Shown here one piece after another: positions 41,288 to 51,220 of a stretch of 64,000 nt of DNA; the stretch's first letter is position 1, and each line of letters opens with the position of its first letter. The stretch is from Bacillota bacterium (GTDB taxonomy: Bacteria > Bacillota > UBA4882 > UBA10575). A program made the position numbers and the translations under genes. The notes beneath the pieces were generated by a model. It saw nothing but the letters and a program-made list of their open reading frames with translations. It searched no databases and was not told the DNA's origin. Where the stretch lies: NCBI GenBank assembly GCA_012838955.1, contig DUOH01000021.1:1-64000 (forward strand), written 5' to 3'.

Positions 41288-41458
41288 TTCTTTGAGGTTG
41301 AAAAAAGTTACTTAACAGTAATTGGGAAAATTTCTGAATCCTTCTTATGCTTATTTCTAGCAGAAAATCGATTTTCCTGCATTTTCCGGTAAAAAAACGA
41401 GGTAAAGGTTAATTTCAATAATTTTCCAGATCATCCACTGCCTTTCAGCGACAATAAA

Positions 41459-41488
41459 TTGACAAAAGTCGAACAGAACGTTTATAAT
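41459..41488 (+). promoter_or_regulatory. Promoter of the small membrane protein gene
   Basis: TTGACA (41459-41464) and TATAAT (41483-41488) match consensus with an 18-bp spacer, 35 bp before the GTG start at 41524. Confidence 0.85.
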
Positions 41489-41523
41489 TATTAAGATCGT
41501 CTAAGAATGGGAGGAGGGTTTTT

Positions 41524-41667
41524 GTGATTGAATCTATCATTGTAACGGTGGTTGTCTTTATTATATTTGCTGTTTTTGGCATAATCAGTCGTCAGGCAGA
41601 GAAGACACTTGACCGTATGGCCATGGAGAGTCGGCAAGAATCTGTAAATAAAAAACCCCGTTCATAG
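41524..41667 (+). CDS. Small single-pass membrane protein of unknown function
   Basis: Forty-seven codons encode one hydrophobic helix at the N-terminus (SIIVTVVVFIIFAVFGII) and a charged, basic tail of about 25 residues. GGGAGGAGGG precedes the GTG start and a consensus promoter lies just upstream, so it is probably expressed. I do not recognise the family. secD starts about 115 bp downstream, and a link with the Sec machinery is only a guess from position. Confidence 0.65.
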   Translation: MIESIIVTVVVFIIFAVFGIISRQAEKTLDRMAMESRQESVNKKPRS

Positions 41668-41780
41668 ATTGAAAGCGCGAATAGTTTTAAACTCTTTTAA
41701 ACTCTTAGATTAACCAAACTGAGATCTTTGAACCATGTTATTGTTATTATTGTAAATTGTTTACAAAAGGAGGAATCCTG

Positions 41781-43328
41781 TTGAGACGGGATCTAAAGTG
41801 GAAGACCTGGCTTATTTTGTTTCTGGTCTTTTTTGCATTTATTTATGCCGTTGCCCCTCAGTATTCACAGAAGTTAAAGGATAGCTTCTTTAAAGGACAA
41901 GACCCCATCCGTAAGGGTTTGGATTTAAAGGGCGGAATTGAGGTGATCCTGGCGCCCGATTACCGGGCTGAAGGTCGGGTATTAGCCCAAGTGATGAATG
42001 AGATATTAAAGTCCGTCAACTCCCTTGGCGTGCAGGGAGCGGAGGCCCGGCTGTTGGGTCGCGCCGAGAATAACCGGTATGACGGGTTGATTTTCACTTT
42101 TAAATCCGCGGAAGACGCCAACCGGGTTTTACGGTCTGCAGTCATCAAGAGGGAGTTTGAGTGGAGATCCGGAATAGAAAGTAAGAAGCTGTTACTAAAG
42201 GTGGAAGCGGTTGACGGGAACCCCCGAGCTTTACAAGTTCTGGTCAGCGAAGACCCAGCTAATTTCCCTCACGACGCGTTGTATCAAGCAAAAGTCATTA
42301 TTTCTAACCGGGTCAACGCCAGCGGCTTGGCGGAGACTGATGTCCGCTATGACGAAAAGAACGGACGGATCCAAGTGCAATTACCGGGAGTACAGAGTCA
42401 GGAAGAGGCGGACCAGTTAATCCGCTCTACCGGGCGGTTAAATTTCCGTTTGAATGGCAGGATTGTGATGTTCGGCTCTGATCTAAAAGACGCCATGGCC
42501 CAGTTTGATCCATCTCAGGGCGCCCCGGTCATTCAGTTTGAATTCGGACGGCTGGGGGCAAAACAGTTTGCCGATATAACTTCGGAAAACGTAGGCAACG
42601 TTCTTGCCATGTATCTTGACGAAGAATTACTCATGGAACCTGTGATCAATGAACCGATTACTGGAGGGAAAGGCATTATCACCCTGCGTGGAGGGACTTC
42701 CTTAGAAGAGGCCAGGAATTATGCGATCTTGATGAAATCCGGGGCGCTCCCCATCTCCCTGCGTACCGTGCAGATGACGCAGGTGGCGCCGACCCTGGGC
42801 AGCGAAACCGTGCGTCAGAGTGTGGTAGCTGGAATTTTCGGTATTATTCTGGTGATCTTGTTTATGGCGATCTTTTATAGCTTACCGGGTTTGCTGGCAG
42901 ATGCGGCACTGGTTATTTACGCCGTCTTGTTCTTGGGGGTCTTTGCCCTCTGCAGAGGGGTGTTAACCCTTCCGGGAGTCGCCGGGTTGATCCTCTCCAT
43001 TGGAATGGCGGTGGACGCTAATATCATCATCTTAGAGCGGATTAAAGATGAGATCCGCGCCGGAAAGCGGATGCGCCCGGCTTTGGAGGCCGGTTTTGAC
43101 CGGGCTTTCTGGACGATTGTGGATTCCAACGTGACCACCCTGATCGTAGGTGTGGTGCTGATGATCTTCGGCACAGGAGCGGTCAAGGGCTTTGCCGTTA
43201 CTTTGAATCTGGGGATTTTAATCAGTATGTTCACGGTTTTGGTGGTATCAAGACTCTTCCTGGAGTTGGCCATTGACAAGCATCCCGATAAGTACCTCAA
43301 ATACTTCTGGGCTAAGGGGGTGAAGTAA
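41781..43328 (+). CDS. secD: Protein translocase subunit SecD
   Basis: SecD works with SecF to drive late stages of protein export through SecYEG using the proton or sodium gradient. The 515-residue protein has a first membrane helix (LILFLVFFAFIYAVAP), the DLKGGIEVILAPDY motif, a large extracytoplasmic domain with AQFDPSQGAPVIQFEF, and a C-terminal block of five helices containing LILSIGMAVDANIIILERI. The TTG at 41781 follows AAAGGAGGA with six-base spacing, so I do not use the earlier TTG at 41757. secF follows three bases after its stop. Confidence 0.96.
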   Translation: MRRDLKWKTWLILFLVFFAFIYAVAPQYSQKLKDSFFKGQDPIRKGLDLKGGIEVILAPDYRAEGRVLAQVMNEILKSVNSLGVQGAEARLLGRAENNRYDGLIFTFKSAEDANRVLRSAVIKREFEWRSGIESKKLLLKVEAVDGNPRALQVLVSEDPANFPHDALYQAKVIISNRVNASGLAETDVRYDEKNGRIQVQLPGVQSQEEADQLIRSTGRLNFRLNGRIVMFGSDLKDAMAQFDPSQGAPVIQFEFGRLGAKQFADITSENVGNVLAMYLDEELLMEPVINEPITGGKGIITLRGGTSLEEARNYAILMKSGALPISLRTVQMTQVAPTLGSETVRQSVVAGIFGIILVILFMAIFYSLPGLLADAALVIYAVLFLGVFALCRGVLTLPGVAGLILSIGMAVDANIIILERIKDEIRAGKRMRPALEAGFDRAFWTIVDSNVTTLIVGVVLMIFGTGAVKGFAVTLNLGILISMFTVLVVSRLFLELAIDKHPDKYLKYFWAKGVK

Positions 43329-43331
43329 GAG

Positions 43332-44255
43332 ATGAACTTGATTAAGTACAGAAAACTATTTCTCGCGATTTTTATTGTAGCGGTGATCTTCAGTGTGACC
43401 GCTTGGTGTACGAAAGGTCTGAATTACGGAGTGGACTTCACTGGTGGCACCAATATCCGTTTTCCTCTCTCCCAGGAGGTAACCTCTACTGAGGTTAATG
43501 AAGTTCTGGCTTCAGACAGCCTGGCTAAACTGAATTTAAAGCCTACACCTCCTCAGCCCTATAGTTACGTGGATTCCCAAGGCCATCAAAGATATGGGGT
43601 GTTGGTGCATACCCGTTTTCTGAATAAAGAGGAACAGAAGATGGTGGTCGACGCCTTGGAAGAGGCTTTTGGCTGGGTAAGCGCTGGAGACGGGTTGGAT
43701 ATCTACAGTGTTGATCCGCTGATTGGAGAAGAGTTACTGGGCAACGCCCTAAAAGCCCTGATCATTGCGGGCCTTTTGATCCTGGTCTATATCGCTTTTC
43801 GTTTTGAGTTCAAATCAGGGATCGTCGGTTTGCTCGCCCTCATCCATGACGTGCTCGCGGTTATCGGGCTTTTCGCGATTATGCATAAAGAGGTCGACGC
43901 TACCTTCATCGCAGCCATTTTAACGATCCTTGGCTACTCCATCAACGACACCATCGTCATTTTTGACCGGATCCGGGAGAACTTGCGGTTCCGGAAGAAA
44001 GGTCAGACCTATGATGACCTGGTCAACTTAAGCATCTTACAGACCATGCGGCGGTCTTTAAATACCTCGGTCACCACTGCCCTGGCGATTCTGGTCCTTT
44101 ATTTAGTGGGCAGTCCGTCCATTAAAAACTTCTGCTTGGCCATGCTCGTCGGAATTACGGTTGGCGCCTACTCATCCATCTTTGTGACCGGTCCCTTATG
44201 GGCGCTGTGGAAAGGTCTGGAGGAGAAGAAGAGGTATTCCGGGAAAACAGCATAA
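43332..44255 (+). CDS. secF: Protein translocase subunit SecF
   Basis: The 307-residue SecF has one N-terminal helix, the GVDFTGGTNIRFP motif near residue 34, a periplasmic-type loop and five C-terminal helices with ILTILGYSINDTIVIFDRIR near residue 197 and SVTTALA-like NTSVTTALAILVLYLVGS. It forms the export complex with SecD, encoded immediately upstream. The ATG lies three bases after the secD stop, with GGGGGTGA in the secD end as ribosome binding site. A strong terminator follows. Confidence 0.96.
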   Translation: MNLIKYRKLFLAIFIVAVIFSVTAWCTKGLNYGVDFTGGTNIRFPLSQEVTSTEVNEVLASDSLAKLNLKPTPPQPYSYVDSQGHQRYGVLVHTRFLNKEEQKMVVDALEEAFGWVSAGDGLDIYSVDPLIGEELLGNALKALIIAGLLILVYIAFRFEFKSGIVGLLALIHDVLAVIGLFAIMHKEVDATFIAAILTILGYSINDTIVIFDRIRENLRFRKKGQTYDDLVNLSILQTMRRSLNTSVTTALAILVLYLVGSPSIKNFCLAMLVGITVGAYSSIFVTGPLWALWKGLEEKKRYSGKTA

Positions 44256-44330
44256 AATCAGAAATTCTTGTCTATAGGGGTTTGTGTCCGGCTTGCCTTT
44301 GCGGCGATAAACGCCGGTGTAAGGAAGAAG

Positions 44331-44364
44331 GCAACCATCTGTTCGGCAGATGGTTGCTTTTTTT
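44331..44364 (+). terminator. Intrinsic terminator after secF
   Basis: An 11-bp stem, GCAACCATCTG/CAGATGGTTGC, is followed by seven T residues. The rest of the gap to 44544 shows no gene. Confidence 0.88.
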
Positions 44365-44544
44365 ATGAGACAACTTACAGGACGCTCAAATTTGTCTTCA
44401 ACCGAGCCGCATATGCCATAAAATAATCTTCGGATGGCCTTTAGTAGCAGGAAACCACCGGTCCGTGCAGAATCTCAACATTAACTCATCGCGGGTAGTT
44501 TTATTTTAAAGTAGTTACCATTAGATAAGGGTGGTGTCCAACAG

Positions 44545-44937
44545 ATGCAGATCCTAATCCTCTTGACTCTAGTCTTCTCTCTCCTGGTCGCTGTCTTTGC
44601 TTTACAAAACGCTTATCCTGTCACAGTGCACTTTCTGGCATGGAAGTTCGAGGCCTCTCTCGCCTTGGTCATTCTTTTTTCGGTCTTAGCCGGGGCTTTG
44701 CTCTTCGGCTTCTTTGGCCTGGCGCATCAAGCCCGGGCAAAGATCAGTTCCTGGCAGTTTGGAAAGAAAAAAAAGACAGCGTCGAAAGGAACATCAGTAC
44801 AGCTGATCCCGGAATCTGCTGAGGAAGCCCGGACTGCATCGGGGAATCCGGCAACAGAAGACGGGGGTGAGAAAAATGAAGAAGAAAAGGTGGAAGATTC
44901 CGGATCAAACCGTCGGATATTCCCAGGAGATCGTTGA
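44545..44937 (+). CDS. LapA (DUF1049)-family membrane protein
   Basis: The 130-residue protein has two closely spaced membrane helices (about residues 1-18 and 32-60) separated by QNAYPVTVHFLAWKFEAS, the pattern of LapA-domain proteins, and an acidic, low-complexity tail. LapA proteins help organise envelope components and lipopolysaccharide assembly in Gram-negative bacteria; the role in Bacillota is not defined. Its 3' end overlaps recJ by about 60 bp. The tail may be partly shaped by the overlapping recJ frame. Confidence 0.8.
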   Translation: MQILILLTLVFSLLVAVFALQNAYPVTVHFLAWKFEASLALVILFSVLAGALLFGFFGLAHQARAKISSWQFGKKKKTASKGTSVQLIPESAEEARTASGNPATEDGGEKNEEEKVEDSGSNRRIFPGDR

Positions 44938-46612
44938 TTATTACGGACTATCCCCGATCACCGGAAGAATACTGGCCAGAAGAGGAATCCTTACATTAGA
45001 GGATGCGCGCCTCTTTTTTGAGGGGGGATTGGAGGCGTTACAGTCGCCGTTTCTCCTGCCAGGTCTGGAGAAAGCAGTGGAACGCACAGCCGCCGCTTTA
45101 CGTAATGAAGAGAAGATCCTAATCTACGGGGATTATGACGTGGACGGCTTGACCTCTGTCGCCCTTCTGCTCCGGGTATTACGGCCGTTCAACAAAGGTA
45201 ACATAATTTTTTATATTCCCAAGAGACTAGATGAAGGGTATGGCTTGCATGAGCAGGCTTTGGCCAAGGCGGCGCGCTATGGGTGCAGTCTGGTGGTGAC
45301 TGTCGATTGTGGGATTACCGCGTGCCGGGAAGCGGATTTTCTGGCGGAGAACCGGATTGATCTGGTGATTACGGATCACCACGAAATCGGGGAGCAGCTT
45401 CCCAAAGCTCTGGCTATTGTTAATCCAAAACTAGCTCCCAGCGTGTCAGGTGACGCCAGGACGGGTTATGTTTCCCCGGCTTTCTCCCAGTTGGCTGGGG
45501 TGGGGGTCGCTTTTAAGTTTCTGCAAGGCTTAGCCCGGGAACTTCCGGAACTGGAGGAGAAGTTACGGTCCAACCTGGATTTAGTGGCGCTGGGGACCAT
45601 TGCTGATCTGGTGCCGCTCTTAGGGGAGAACCGGATCTTGGTGAAGGAAGGGCTCAAGGTCCTAACCACTACCAAGAATCCGGGATTGGCCGCGCTGATC
45701 AGGAGTGCGGGTTTAGGGGGGAAAGAGGTCAATGCCTGGGATGTGGGTTTCCTATTGGCCCCGAGGCTGAATGCTTGTGGGCGGTTGGGGGATTCCACCA
45801 CCGCACTCAGGCTCTTGACCGCTACTGATCGGGTAAAAGCGGAAAAAATCGCAAATAGGCTTGAGTTATTAAACCAGCAACGTAAAAAGGTGGAGGAAGA
45901 GGTTTTCAGTGAGGCTGTAAATATGTTGGAGCGGAACGCTCAGGAGCAGAAGAAAGAGAAGATCATATTACTGGCCGGTGAGGGGTGGCATCCGGGAGTC
46001 ATCGGCATCGTCGCCTCCCGTCTGGTTGAAAAATATTATAAGCCAACTGTCTTATTGAGTATGAATGAAGAAGTTGGTCGCGGTTCGGCCCGGAGTATTG
46101 AAGGATTTCATATCTTTAAAGCATTAGCCCGGTGTTCGGCTTATCTTGAACGATTCGGCGGGCATGAAATGGCAGCCGGTCTGGAAGTGCATAGAGACAA
46201 GTTGGAGGATTTTCACCATGCGCTGCAGGAGGTAGCAGAGACTCACATCTCTACTGAGATGCTAATTCCCCAACTTGAGGTAGAGGATGAGGTAGATCTG
46301 CAGACTGTGAACGCCTGTTTGTTACGGGAGTTGCAGAGCCTGGCTCCTTTCGGCGTGGGCAACCGCCGTCCTGTTTTAGTCTGCAGGGGCGTGAGACTAG
46401 TCTCCAGCCGGGTGGTGGGTAAAGACGGCAAGCATCTGCGGATCATGGTGGGCGACGGGACAAGCGAGATTGAGGGCATTGGTTTCAACTTCGGTTCCCT
46501 GTATGACAGGGTATCCTCCAGTAACCGGCTGGATCTGGCTTTTTGTTTGGATATCAATGAGTGGAATAATCAATTACAATTAGTGCTAAAGGATTTGTCT
46601 TCAGCCGGATAG
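44876..46612 (+). CDS. recJ: Single-stranded-DNA-specific exonuclease RecJ
   Basis: RecJ degrades single-stranded DNA 5' to 3' in recombination and mismatch repair. The 578-residue protein has ILIYGDYDVDGLTSVALLL, VTVDCGITACREA and LVITDHHEIGE, the DHH phosphoesterase motifs with metal ligands. The DHHA1 part shows GRGSARSIEGFHIF and RFGGHEMAAGLEV, and an OB-fold tail follows. The ATG at 44876 follows GGGGGTGAG within the LapA-like gene. relA follows almost directly, an order shared with other clostridia. Confidence 0.95.
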   Translation: MKKKRWKIPDQTVGYSQEIVDYYGLSPITGRILARRGILTLEDARLFFEGGLEALQSPFLLPGLEKAVERTAAALRNEEKILIYGDYDVDGLTSVALLLRVLRPFNKGNIIFYIPKRLDEGYGLHEQALAKAARYGCSLVVTVDCGITACREADFLAENRIDLVITDHHEIGEQLPKALAIVNPKLAPSVSGDARTGYVSPAFSQLAGVGVAFKFLQGLARELPELEEKLRSNLDLVALGTIADLVPLLGENRILVKEGLKVLTTTKNPGLAALIRSAGLGGKEVNAWDVGFLLAPRLNACGRLGDSTTALRLLTATDRVKAEKIANRLELLNQQRKKVEEEVFSEAVNMLERNAQEQKKEKIILLAGEGWHPGVIGIVASRLVEKYYKPTVLLSMNEEVGRGSARSIEGFHIFKALARCSAYLERFGGHEMAAGLEVHRDKLEDFHHALQEVAETHISTEMLIPQLEVEDEVDLQTVNACLLRELQSLAPFGVGNRRPVLVCRGVRLVSSRVVGKDGKHLRIMVGDGTSEIEGIGFNFGSLYDRVSSSNRLDLAFCLDINEWNNQLQLVLKDLSSAG

Positions 46613-46627
46613 GTGAAGGTGATATTC

Positions 46628-48775
46628 TTGACTGTTGAAAAATTACTGACCAAAATGGAAAAGGCTGGGATGTTCAAGACAGAGGACGGGGCAAGACAGC
46701 TTGTGGCGGCCTATGAATTTGCCAAGCAGGCCCATTCCGGGCAGACTAGGGACTCCGGAGATGAATACATCACTCATCCGTTGGAAGTGGCCAATATCTT
46801 GGTGGATATAGGTTTGGATACCACTTCGATTATTGCCGCGCTCCTTCATGACGTGGTGGAGGATACCAGGGTCAGTCTGGTCGAGATTGAGACGGCATTT
46901 GGCCCGGAAGTAGCCACTCTTGTGGATGGACTAACGAAATTGAATAAGATTTTCTTCCAATCCAAACAAGAACAACAAGTGGAAAATTTGCGAAAAATGT
47001 TTCTGGCTATGGCTAAAGATATCAGAGTTATCCTGATCAAACTGGCGGATCGTATGCACAATATGCGTACCTTAAGGCACTTGCCGGTGGAGAAACAAAA
47101 GAAGATTGCCCGGGAAACCTTGGAAATCTATGCCCCGTTAACACATCGTTTAGGTATGTACAAATTAAAATGGGAACTGGAAGATCTGGCTTTTCGTTAC
47201 CTTGAACCGGAGAAGTATTACGAACTCGTTAATAAAGTTGCCAAGAAACGACAGGAAAGGGAAGGCTATATTGAGGAAGTAAAGAAGGTTTTACAAGAAC
47301 AGCTGACTGCGCACAGTCTTGGTGCGGAGATTCAAGGACGTCCGAAACACCTGTATAGTATCTATCAAAAAATGTCCAAGCAGCAAAAGCCCTTTGAAGA
47401 GATATATGACCTCATGGCTTTGAGGATATTGGTTACCTCGATCCAGGATTGTTATGAAGTGCTCGGGATCGTCCATACTCTCTGGAAACCTGTTCCCGGC
47501 CGGTTTAAAGATTATATTGCCATGCCCAAGTCTAATCTATATCAATCTCTCCATACCACAGTGGTGGGTAGTAACGGTGAACCGTTGGAGATTCAAATCC
47601 GCACCAAGGAGATGCATCAGATCGCGGAGTACGGGATTGCCGCTCATTGGCAGTACAAGGAAGGAAAGAATCCAAGCGACAAAGCGCTGTTAGACAAGAT
47701 TGCCTGGATACGGCATTTATTGGAATGGCAGAAGGAACCGAGGGATGTCGATGAATACCTGGAGAACCTCCGGGTCGACCTTTTTGAAGACGAGGTTTTT
47801 GTCTTTACACCCAAAGGTGACGTGAAGAATCTGCCGGCCGGGGCGACTCCGGTGGATTTCGCCTACAGCATCCATACGCATATCGGACATAGTTGCATTG
47901 GAGCAAAAGTCAACGGAAGACTTTTGCCTCTGGATTACCAGTTAAAGAACGGCGATATCGTGCAGATCTTCACAGCCAAGCAGGGGAGCGGCCCCAGTCG
48001 TGATTGGTTGCAATATGTGGTCACCTCAAAGGCGAAAAACAGGATCAGGCAGTGGCTGCGGGAACAGAGACGTGAAGAATACATTCTGCAGGCTAAGGAA
48101 CAGTTGGAGAAGGAAGTCAGGAAGCTCCGGGTGGAACCATCAAACTTTCTCAAACCGGAGCTATTGAAGGATATAGCAGAAAAACTCAGCTTTATCAGTG
48201 GCGATGATCTCTTGGTAGCCATCGGTGATGGAAAGATTACTGCCGGAGTGGTCGCCGCCAAACTTGTTGGTGAGAAGGAACCGGAAAAGCCGGTTTGGCC
48301 GGAAGAGGCGCCGCTCCCGTCTCCGGAAAAGAAGAAAGATCGGCAGAGCGGGGTACGGGTCAAGGGAGTCAAGGACTTACTGGTTCGTTTCTCCCGGTGC
48401 TGTAACCCGGTGCCCGGCGATCAGATCATTGGTTTTACAACCAGGGGTAAGGGCGTGGCCGTGCATAGGATTGGCTGCCCGAATCTGCCCCCGGAGCCCG
48501 AAAGATATATCAAGGTCGAATGGGAGCAGATCAGCACTGGGTTATATCCCATTTCCATCCGGATTGAAGCCGGGGACCGCGTAAACTTGTTGGCGGATAT
48601 TATGAACATCATGGCGGAAAGAAAAATCAATGTGAGCGCTGCTAAAGTCAAAACCGCCAAGGGAGAGGCGGTCATTGATTTTACGATCGAAGTTTCCCAT
48701 CTGGATGAATTCAAGGATTTGGTGAAGAAGATCCAGACTATCAGTGGAGTGCGGCAGGTGTTTAGATCAAAGTGA
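46628..48775 (+). CDS. relA: Bifunctional (p)ppGpp synthetase/hydrolase
   Basis: This RSH protein makes and degrades the stringent-response alarmone. The 715-residue chain has the HD hydrolase domain with [19 protein letters not shown] and [12 protein letters not shown], both needed for hydrolysis. The synthetase domain has [23 protein letters not shown] and [16 protein letters not shown]. Then come a TGS domain ([20 protein letters not shown]), a zinc-finger region ([17 protein letters not shown]) and a C-terminal ACT domain. TTG 46628 follows AAGGTGA; a GTG at 46613 directly after recJ is the alternative. dtd follows after 43 bp, as in most Bacillota. Confidence 0.96.
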   Translation: MTVEKLLTKMEKAGMFKTEDGARQLVAAYEFAKQAHSGQTRDSGDEYITHPLEVANILVDIGLDTTSIIAALLHDVVEDTRVSLVEIETAFGPEVATLVDGLTKLNKIFFQSKQEQQVENLRKMFLAMAKDIRVILIKLADRMHNMRTLRHLPVEKQKKIARETLEIYAPLTHRLGMYKLKWELEDLAFRYLEPEKYYELVNKVAKKRQEREGYIEEVKKVLQEQLTAHSLGAEIQGRPKHLYSIYQKMSKQQKPFEEIYDLMALRILVTSIQDCYEVLGIVHTLWKPVPGRFKDYIAMPKSNLYQSLHTTVVGSNGEPLEIQIRTKEMHQIAEYGIAAHWQYKEGKNPSDKALLDKIAWIRHLLEWQKEPRDVDEYLENLRVDLFEDEVFVFTPKGDVKNLPAGATPVDFAYSIHTHIGHSCIGAKVNGRLLPLDYQLKNGDIVQIFTAKQGSGPSRDWLQYVVTSKAKNRIRQWLREQRREEYILQAKEQLEKEVRKLRVEPSNFLKPELLKDIAEKLSFISGDDLLVAIGDGKITAGVVAAKLVGEKEPEKPVWPEEAPLPSPEKKKDRQSGVRVKGVKDLLVRFSRCCNPVPGDQIIGFTTRGKGVAVHRIGCPNLPPEPERYIKVEWEQISTGLYPISIRIEAGDRVNLLADIMNIMAERKINVSAAKVKTAKGEAVIDFTIEVSHLDEFKDLVKKIQTISGVRQVFRSK

Positions 48776-48818
48776 CCTGAGTGATAAAAGTTGTAGGCTG
48801 GAAAGGAGCAAAAAACCA

Positions 48819-49268
48819 ATGCGCGCAGTTGTTCAACGGGTTTCATCGGCTTACGTCAGAGTTAACGCCGAAACAATCGGGGAGATCGGCCCCGGGTTAT
48901 TAGTACTCTTAGGAGTAGGAGAGGATGATCAGCAAGCTGATGCCGTTTATATAAGGGAAAAAATAGTTAATATGCGAATCTTTGAAGATGAGGCGGGAAA
49001 GATGAACCGCTCCGTCTTGGAGATCCAAGGAGAAGTATTGATTGTTTCCCAATTCACGCTGTATGGTGATTGCCGGAAAGGGCGCCGCCCCAGTTTTATC
49101 TCTGCTGCCCCCCCGGAACGCGGGGAAGAGTTATATCTGTCTGTGGCGGAGGAAATAAAAAAGCACGGGCTTTCGGTGGCGACAGGGCAATTTGGCGCCC
49201 ATATGGAAGTGGGTTTAGTCAATGATGGACCGGTCACTATCTTATTAGATAGTAAACGCCAGTTTTGA
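48819..49268 (+). CDS. dtd: D-aminoacyl-tRNA deacylase
   Basis: Dtd removes D-amino acids, and glycine from tRNA-Ala, that were wrongly attached to tRNA. The 149-residue protein starts [16 protein letters not shown] and has [21 protein letters not shown]-type core residues ([14 protein letters not shown]) and the cross-subunit [12 protein letters not shown], which carries the Gly-cisPro equivalent motif region. AAAGGAG precedes the ATG at 48819; the longer frame overlaps relA. Neighbours and length are typical. Confidence 0.95.
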   Translation: MRAVVQRVSSAYVRVNAETIGEIGPGLLVLLGVGEDDQQADAVYIREKIVNMRIFEDEAGKMNRSVLEIQGEVLIVSQFTLYGDCRKGRRPSFISAAPPERGEELYLSVAEEIKKHGLSVATGQFGAHMEVGLVNDGPVTILLDSKRQF

Positions 49269-49382
49269 GGCTAAAGTCCTGCCGGGCGCGTAGAGTTTTC
49301 TGGACAGTACCGTTTTTGCCTAGACGGAATGCGGACATATGATAATCCGGTATAAAATAAAAATAGGAAAGAAGGGGTGAGG

Positions 49383-50906
49383 ATGATCGTGAAGAAGTTC
49401 AGGTGGTTTTTTTTACTTAGTTTAGCTATGGTTCTATCTCTGAATACGTTTTCTGTTTCGGCGGAGACTAAGTTCTTCCCGGCAGTGCGGGAAGTAGTAG
49501 TCTACACCGATGGCTTGGGTTTTGTGGTGCGTACGGGAGAGGTCGCCCTCAGTGAGGATGGGGTTTATGTCTTTGACCATCTCCCTCCGGTGTTGAAAGG
49601 CAGTTTGACTGTGTTTACCGGAGATGCGGCTGTTCTGATTGAGCAAGTCACCGCCTATCAGGAAGAACAGACTATGCAACAACCTATTACCGGAGGAGCG
49701 GATTTCTTCCGGGAAAACGTTGGCCGGTCCGTACAGGTATTAACTAAAGAACAGACAGTGACAGGAAAGATCAAGAGTTTTCTGGAGCCTAATCTGTTAG
49801 TGGTCACAGTTACTCACAAAAACGGAACGGTGGCTGATCATGTCTATCCCCTAGACAAGGTGACCGCTTTTTACATATTGGAGCCGACAACCACTACCCA
49901 AGAAGTCAAAGAAAAAGTCGGTAAACTGCGGGTAAAAACCGGTAAAGTCCGGGGAAGCGGGCCCCTGGTTTTAGGATTAAGCTATCTACAGACCGGAATT
50001 ACTTGGGTTCCACAGTATACACTGGATTTACAGAACAACGAACACGGGGGTGTCCTCTCTTTCTCCGCCACGGTCCAAAACGACCTGGATGACTTGGCCG
50101 ACACCATCATGTACTTGGCGGAGGATGGGCCTAGATTTGACCGGGAGATCTCGCCATTGGTGGTCTTTGATGAGGAGGTCCGGCAAAATGGAAAGGCCCA
50201 TCTGTACTTGGCGGAAGTTACCACCAGGGGCGTGAGCAAGCAAGCATTTGACCTGGCCGCCGAGGTTGATTACGAATACCTCCCTTCCCTGCTGATGTAT
50301 AAAAAAACCGGAATTACCCTGAAAAAAGGAGAACGTGCGGTTTTGCCGATTTTTCAAGGGGTGATCCGGGTGGAGCCCATCTATCGCTTGGAGTTGGCCC
50401 GGACCGCTTATAACTCTCAATTACGGAAAGAACCGATCTGGAAGGGTTACCGGGTCTATAATGATTCAGCCATGCATTGGGTGAAAGGCCATGTTTTAGT
50501 GAAGATGGGCGACAAGCCCTTGGCGTTGCAAGAGTTTCCGTTTGTTGCCCCCCGGGGTTCGGGAACGATTAGGGTTTTAACTGAAAAGTCCATTCTTTCC
50601 GAAGTGACGGAGGTGGAGTTTGAAAGAGTCCAGAGCGCGGTCACTTATCATAATGTGCAGTATAGCTCCGTACAGGTCAGGGGAGAAATCGAACTACTCA
50701 ATACCAAGGATGAAAAAGTTGTGCTTAGCGTCTCCCACCTGATCCCCGGAGAGGTCTCGGAGGCTAGCGATGGAGCGGTCTTGACCAAACAAGCCAATTC
50801 TCTGTCCGGCCCCAACCCTCAAACCCTGGTAACCTGGGAGGTCACAATTCCGGCGCATGGCACAAAACAACTGACTTATACTTATCAGACCTACGTCACA
50901 CCATAA
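49383..50906 (+). CDS. Exported DUF4139-like protein
   Basis: The protein of about 507 residues has a signal peptide (WFFLLSLAMVLSLNTFSVSA). The N-terminal part (EVVVYTDGLGFVVRTGEV) and the central and C-terminal beta-rich region with RVYNDSAMHWVKGHVLVKM and VSHLIPGEV resemble DUF4139 proteins, whose function is unknown. It may be a surface or periplasmic protein. The ATG at 49383 or GTG at 49377 can serve as start; GAAGGGGTGAGG fits the former. No operon partner is evident: dtd is 115 bp upstream and a tRNA with its own promoter follows. Confidence 0.72.
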   Translation: MIVKKFRWFFLLSLAMVLSLNTFSVSAETKFFPAVREVVVYTDGLGFVVRTGEVALSEDGVYVFDHLPPVLKGSLTVFTGDAAVLIEQVTAYQEEQTMQQPITGGADFFRENVGRSVQVLTKEQTVTGKIKSFLEPNLLVVTVTHKNGTVADHVYPLDKVTAFYILEPTTTTQEVKEKVGKLRVKTGKVRGSGPLVLGLSYLQTGITWVPQYTLDLQNNEHGGVLSFSATVQNDLDDLADTIMYLAEDGPRFDREISPLVVFDEEVRQNGKAHLYLAEVTTRGVSKQAFDLAAEVDYEYLPSLLMYKKTGITLKKGERAVLPIFQGVIRVEPIYRLELARTAYNSQLRKEPIWKGYRVYNDSAMHWVKGHVLVKMGDKPLALQEFPFVAPRGSGTIRVLTEKSILSEVTEVEFERVQSAVTYHNVQYSSVQVRGEIELLNTKDEKVVLSVSHLIPGEVSEASDGAVLTKQANSLSGPNPQTLVTWEVTIPAHGTKQLTYTYQTYVTP

Positions 50907-50973
50907 AAAGTGTCTACTTAAGGAATGAACGAAAGGAAGCAGGGACAACGCTTATTTGTCGCAGAAATAAACC

Positions 50974-51002
50974 TTGACAAGGAATAGATGACGGGTTATA
51001 AT
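50974..51002 (+). promoter_or_regulatory. Promoter of tRNA-Leu
   Basis: TTGACA (50974-50979) and TATAAT (50997-51002) match consensus with a 17-bp spacer, 15 bp before the tRNA. Confidence 0.9.
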
Positions 51003-51017
51003 AAATATTGCTGATTT

Positions 51018-51100
51018 GCCCAGGTGGCGGAACTGGCAGACGCGTACGTTTGAGGGGCGTATGGGCAACCGTACCGGTTCAAGTCCGGTCCTGGGCACCA
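51018..51100 (+). tRNA. tRNA-Leu (GAG)
   Basis: An 83-base tRNA with acceptor GCCCAGG/CCTGGGC, anticodon stem TACGT/GCGTA with one G-T pair, loop TTGAGGG (anticodon GAG), a shortened variable arm, T-arm CCGG-TTCAAGT-CCGG and an encoded CCA. The variable region TGGGCAACCGTA forms only a short stem, small for a class II tRNA. Confidence 0.95.
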
Positions 51101-51113
51101 TAAAGAAAACCAT

Positions 51114-51220
51114 ACTGCTTTAGTACTTGTAGGGTCGGCGAAGAGATAGACAGCAAGCCGACCTTTATCCGGAGAAAATTTGATCTTCCGGATAAAGTAC
51201 CTAAGCAGTTTTCTTTTTTT
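51114..51220 (+). terminator. Three-way-junction terminator or small RNA after tRNA-Leu
   Basis: An outer 15-position stem (51114-51128 with 51195-51209, two mismatches) encloses two perfect hairpins: GGTCGGC/GCCGACC (51133-51139 with 51157-51163) and TTATCCGG/CCGGATAA (51165-51172 with 51188-51195). A T-rich tract follows to 51220. It surely can terminate the tRNA transcript, but it is much more elaborate than needed and may yield a stable RNA of about 110 nt. Confidence 0.7.

Larger units (their letters stand above)
41179..41523. other. Divergent intergenic region with an inverted repeat
   Basis: These 345 bp separate the HD-GYP gene from the small membrane gene and are AT-rich. They hold an inverted repeat (41262-41287) and a plus-strand promoter (41459-41488). 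No gene is seen. Confidence 0.5.

Noticed and set aside
46613-46627. GTG at 46613 as the relA start
   Set aside because: It directly abuts the recJ stop with no ribosome binding site, while TTG 46628 follows AAGGTGA at normal spacing.
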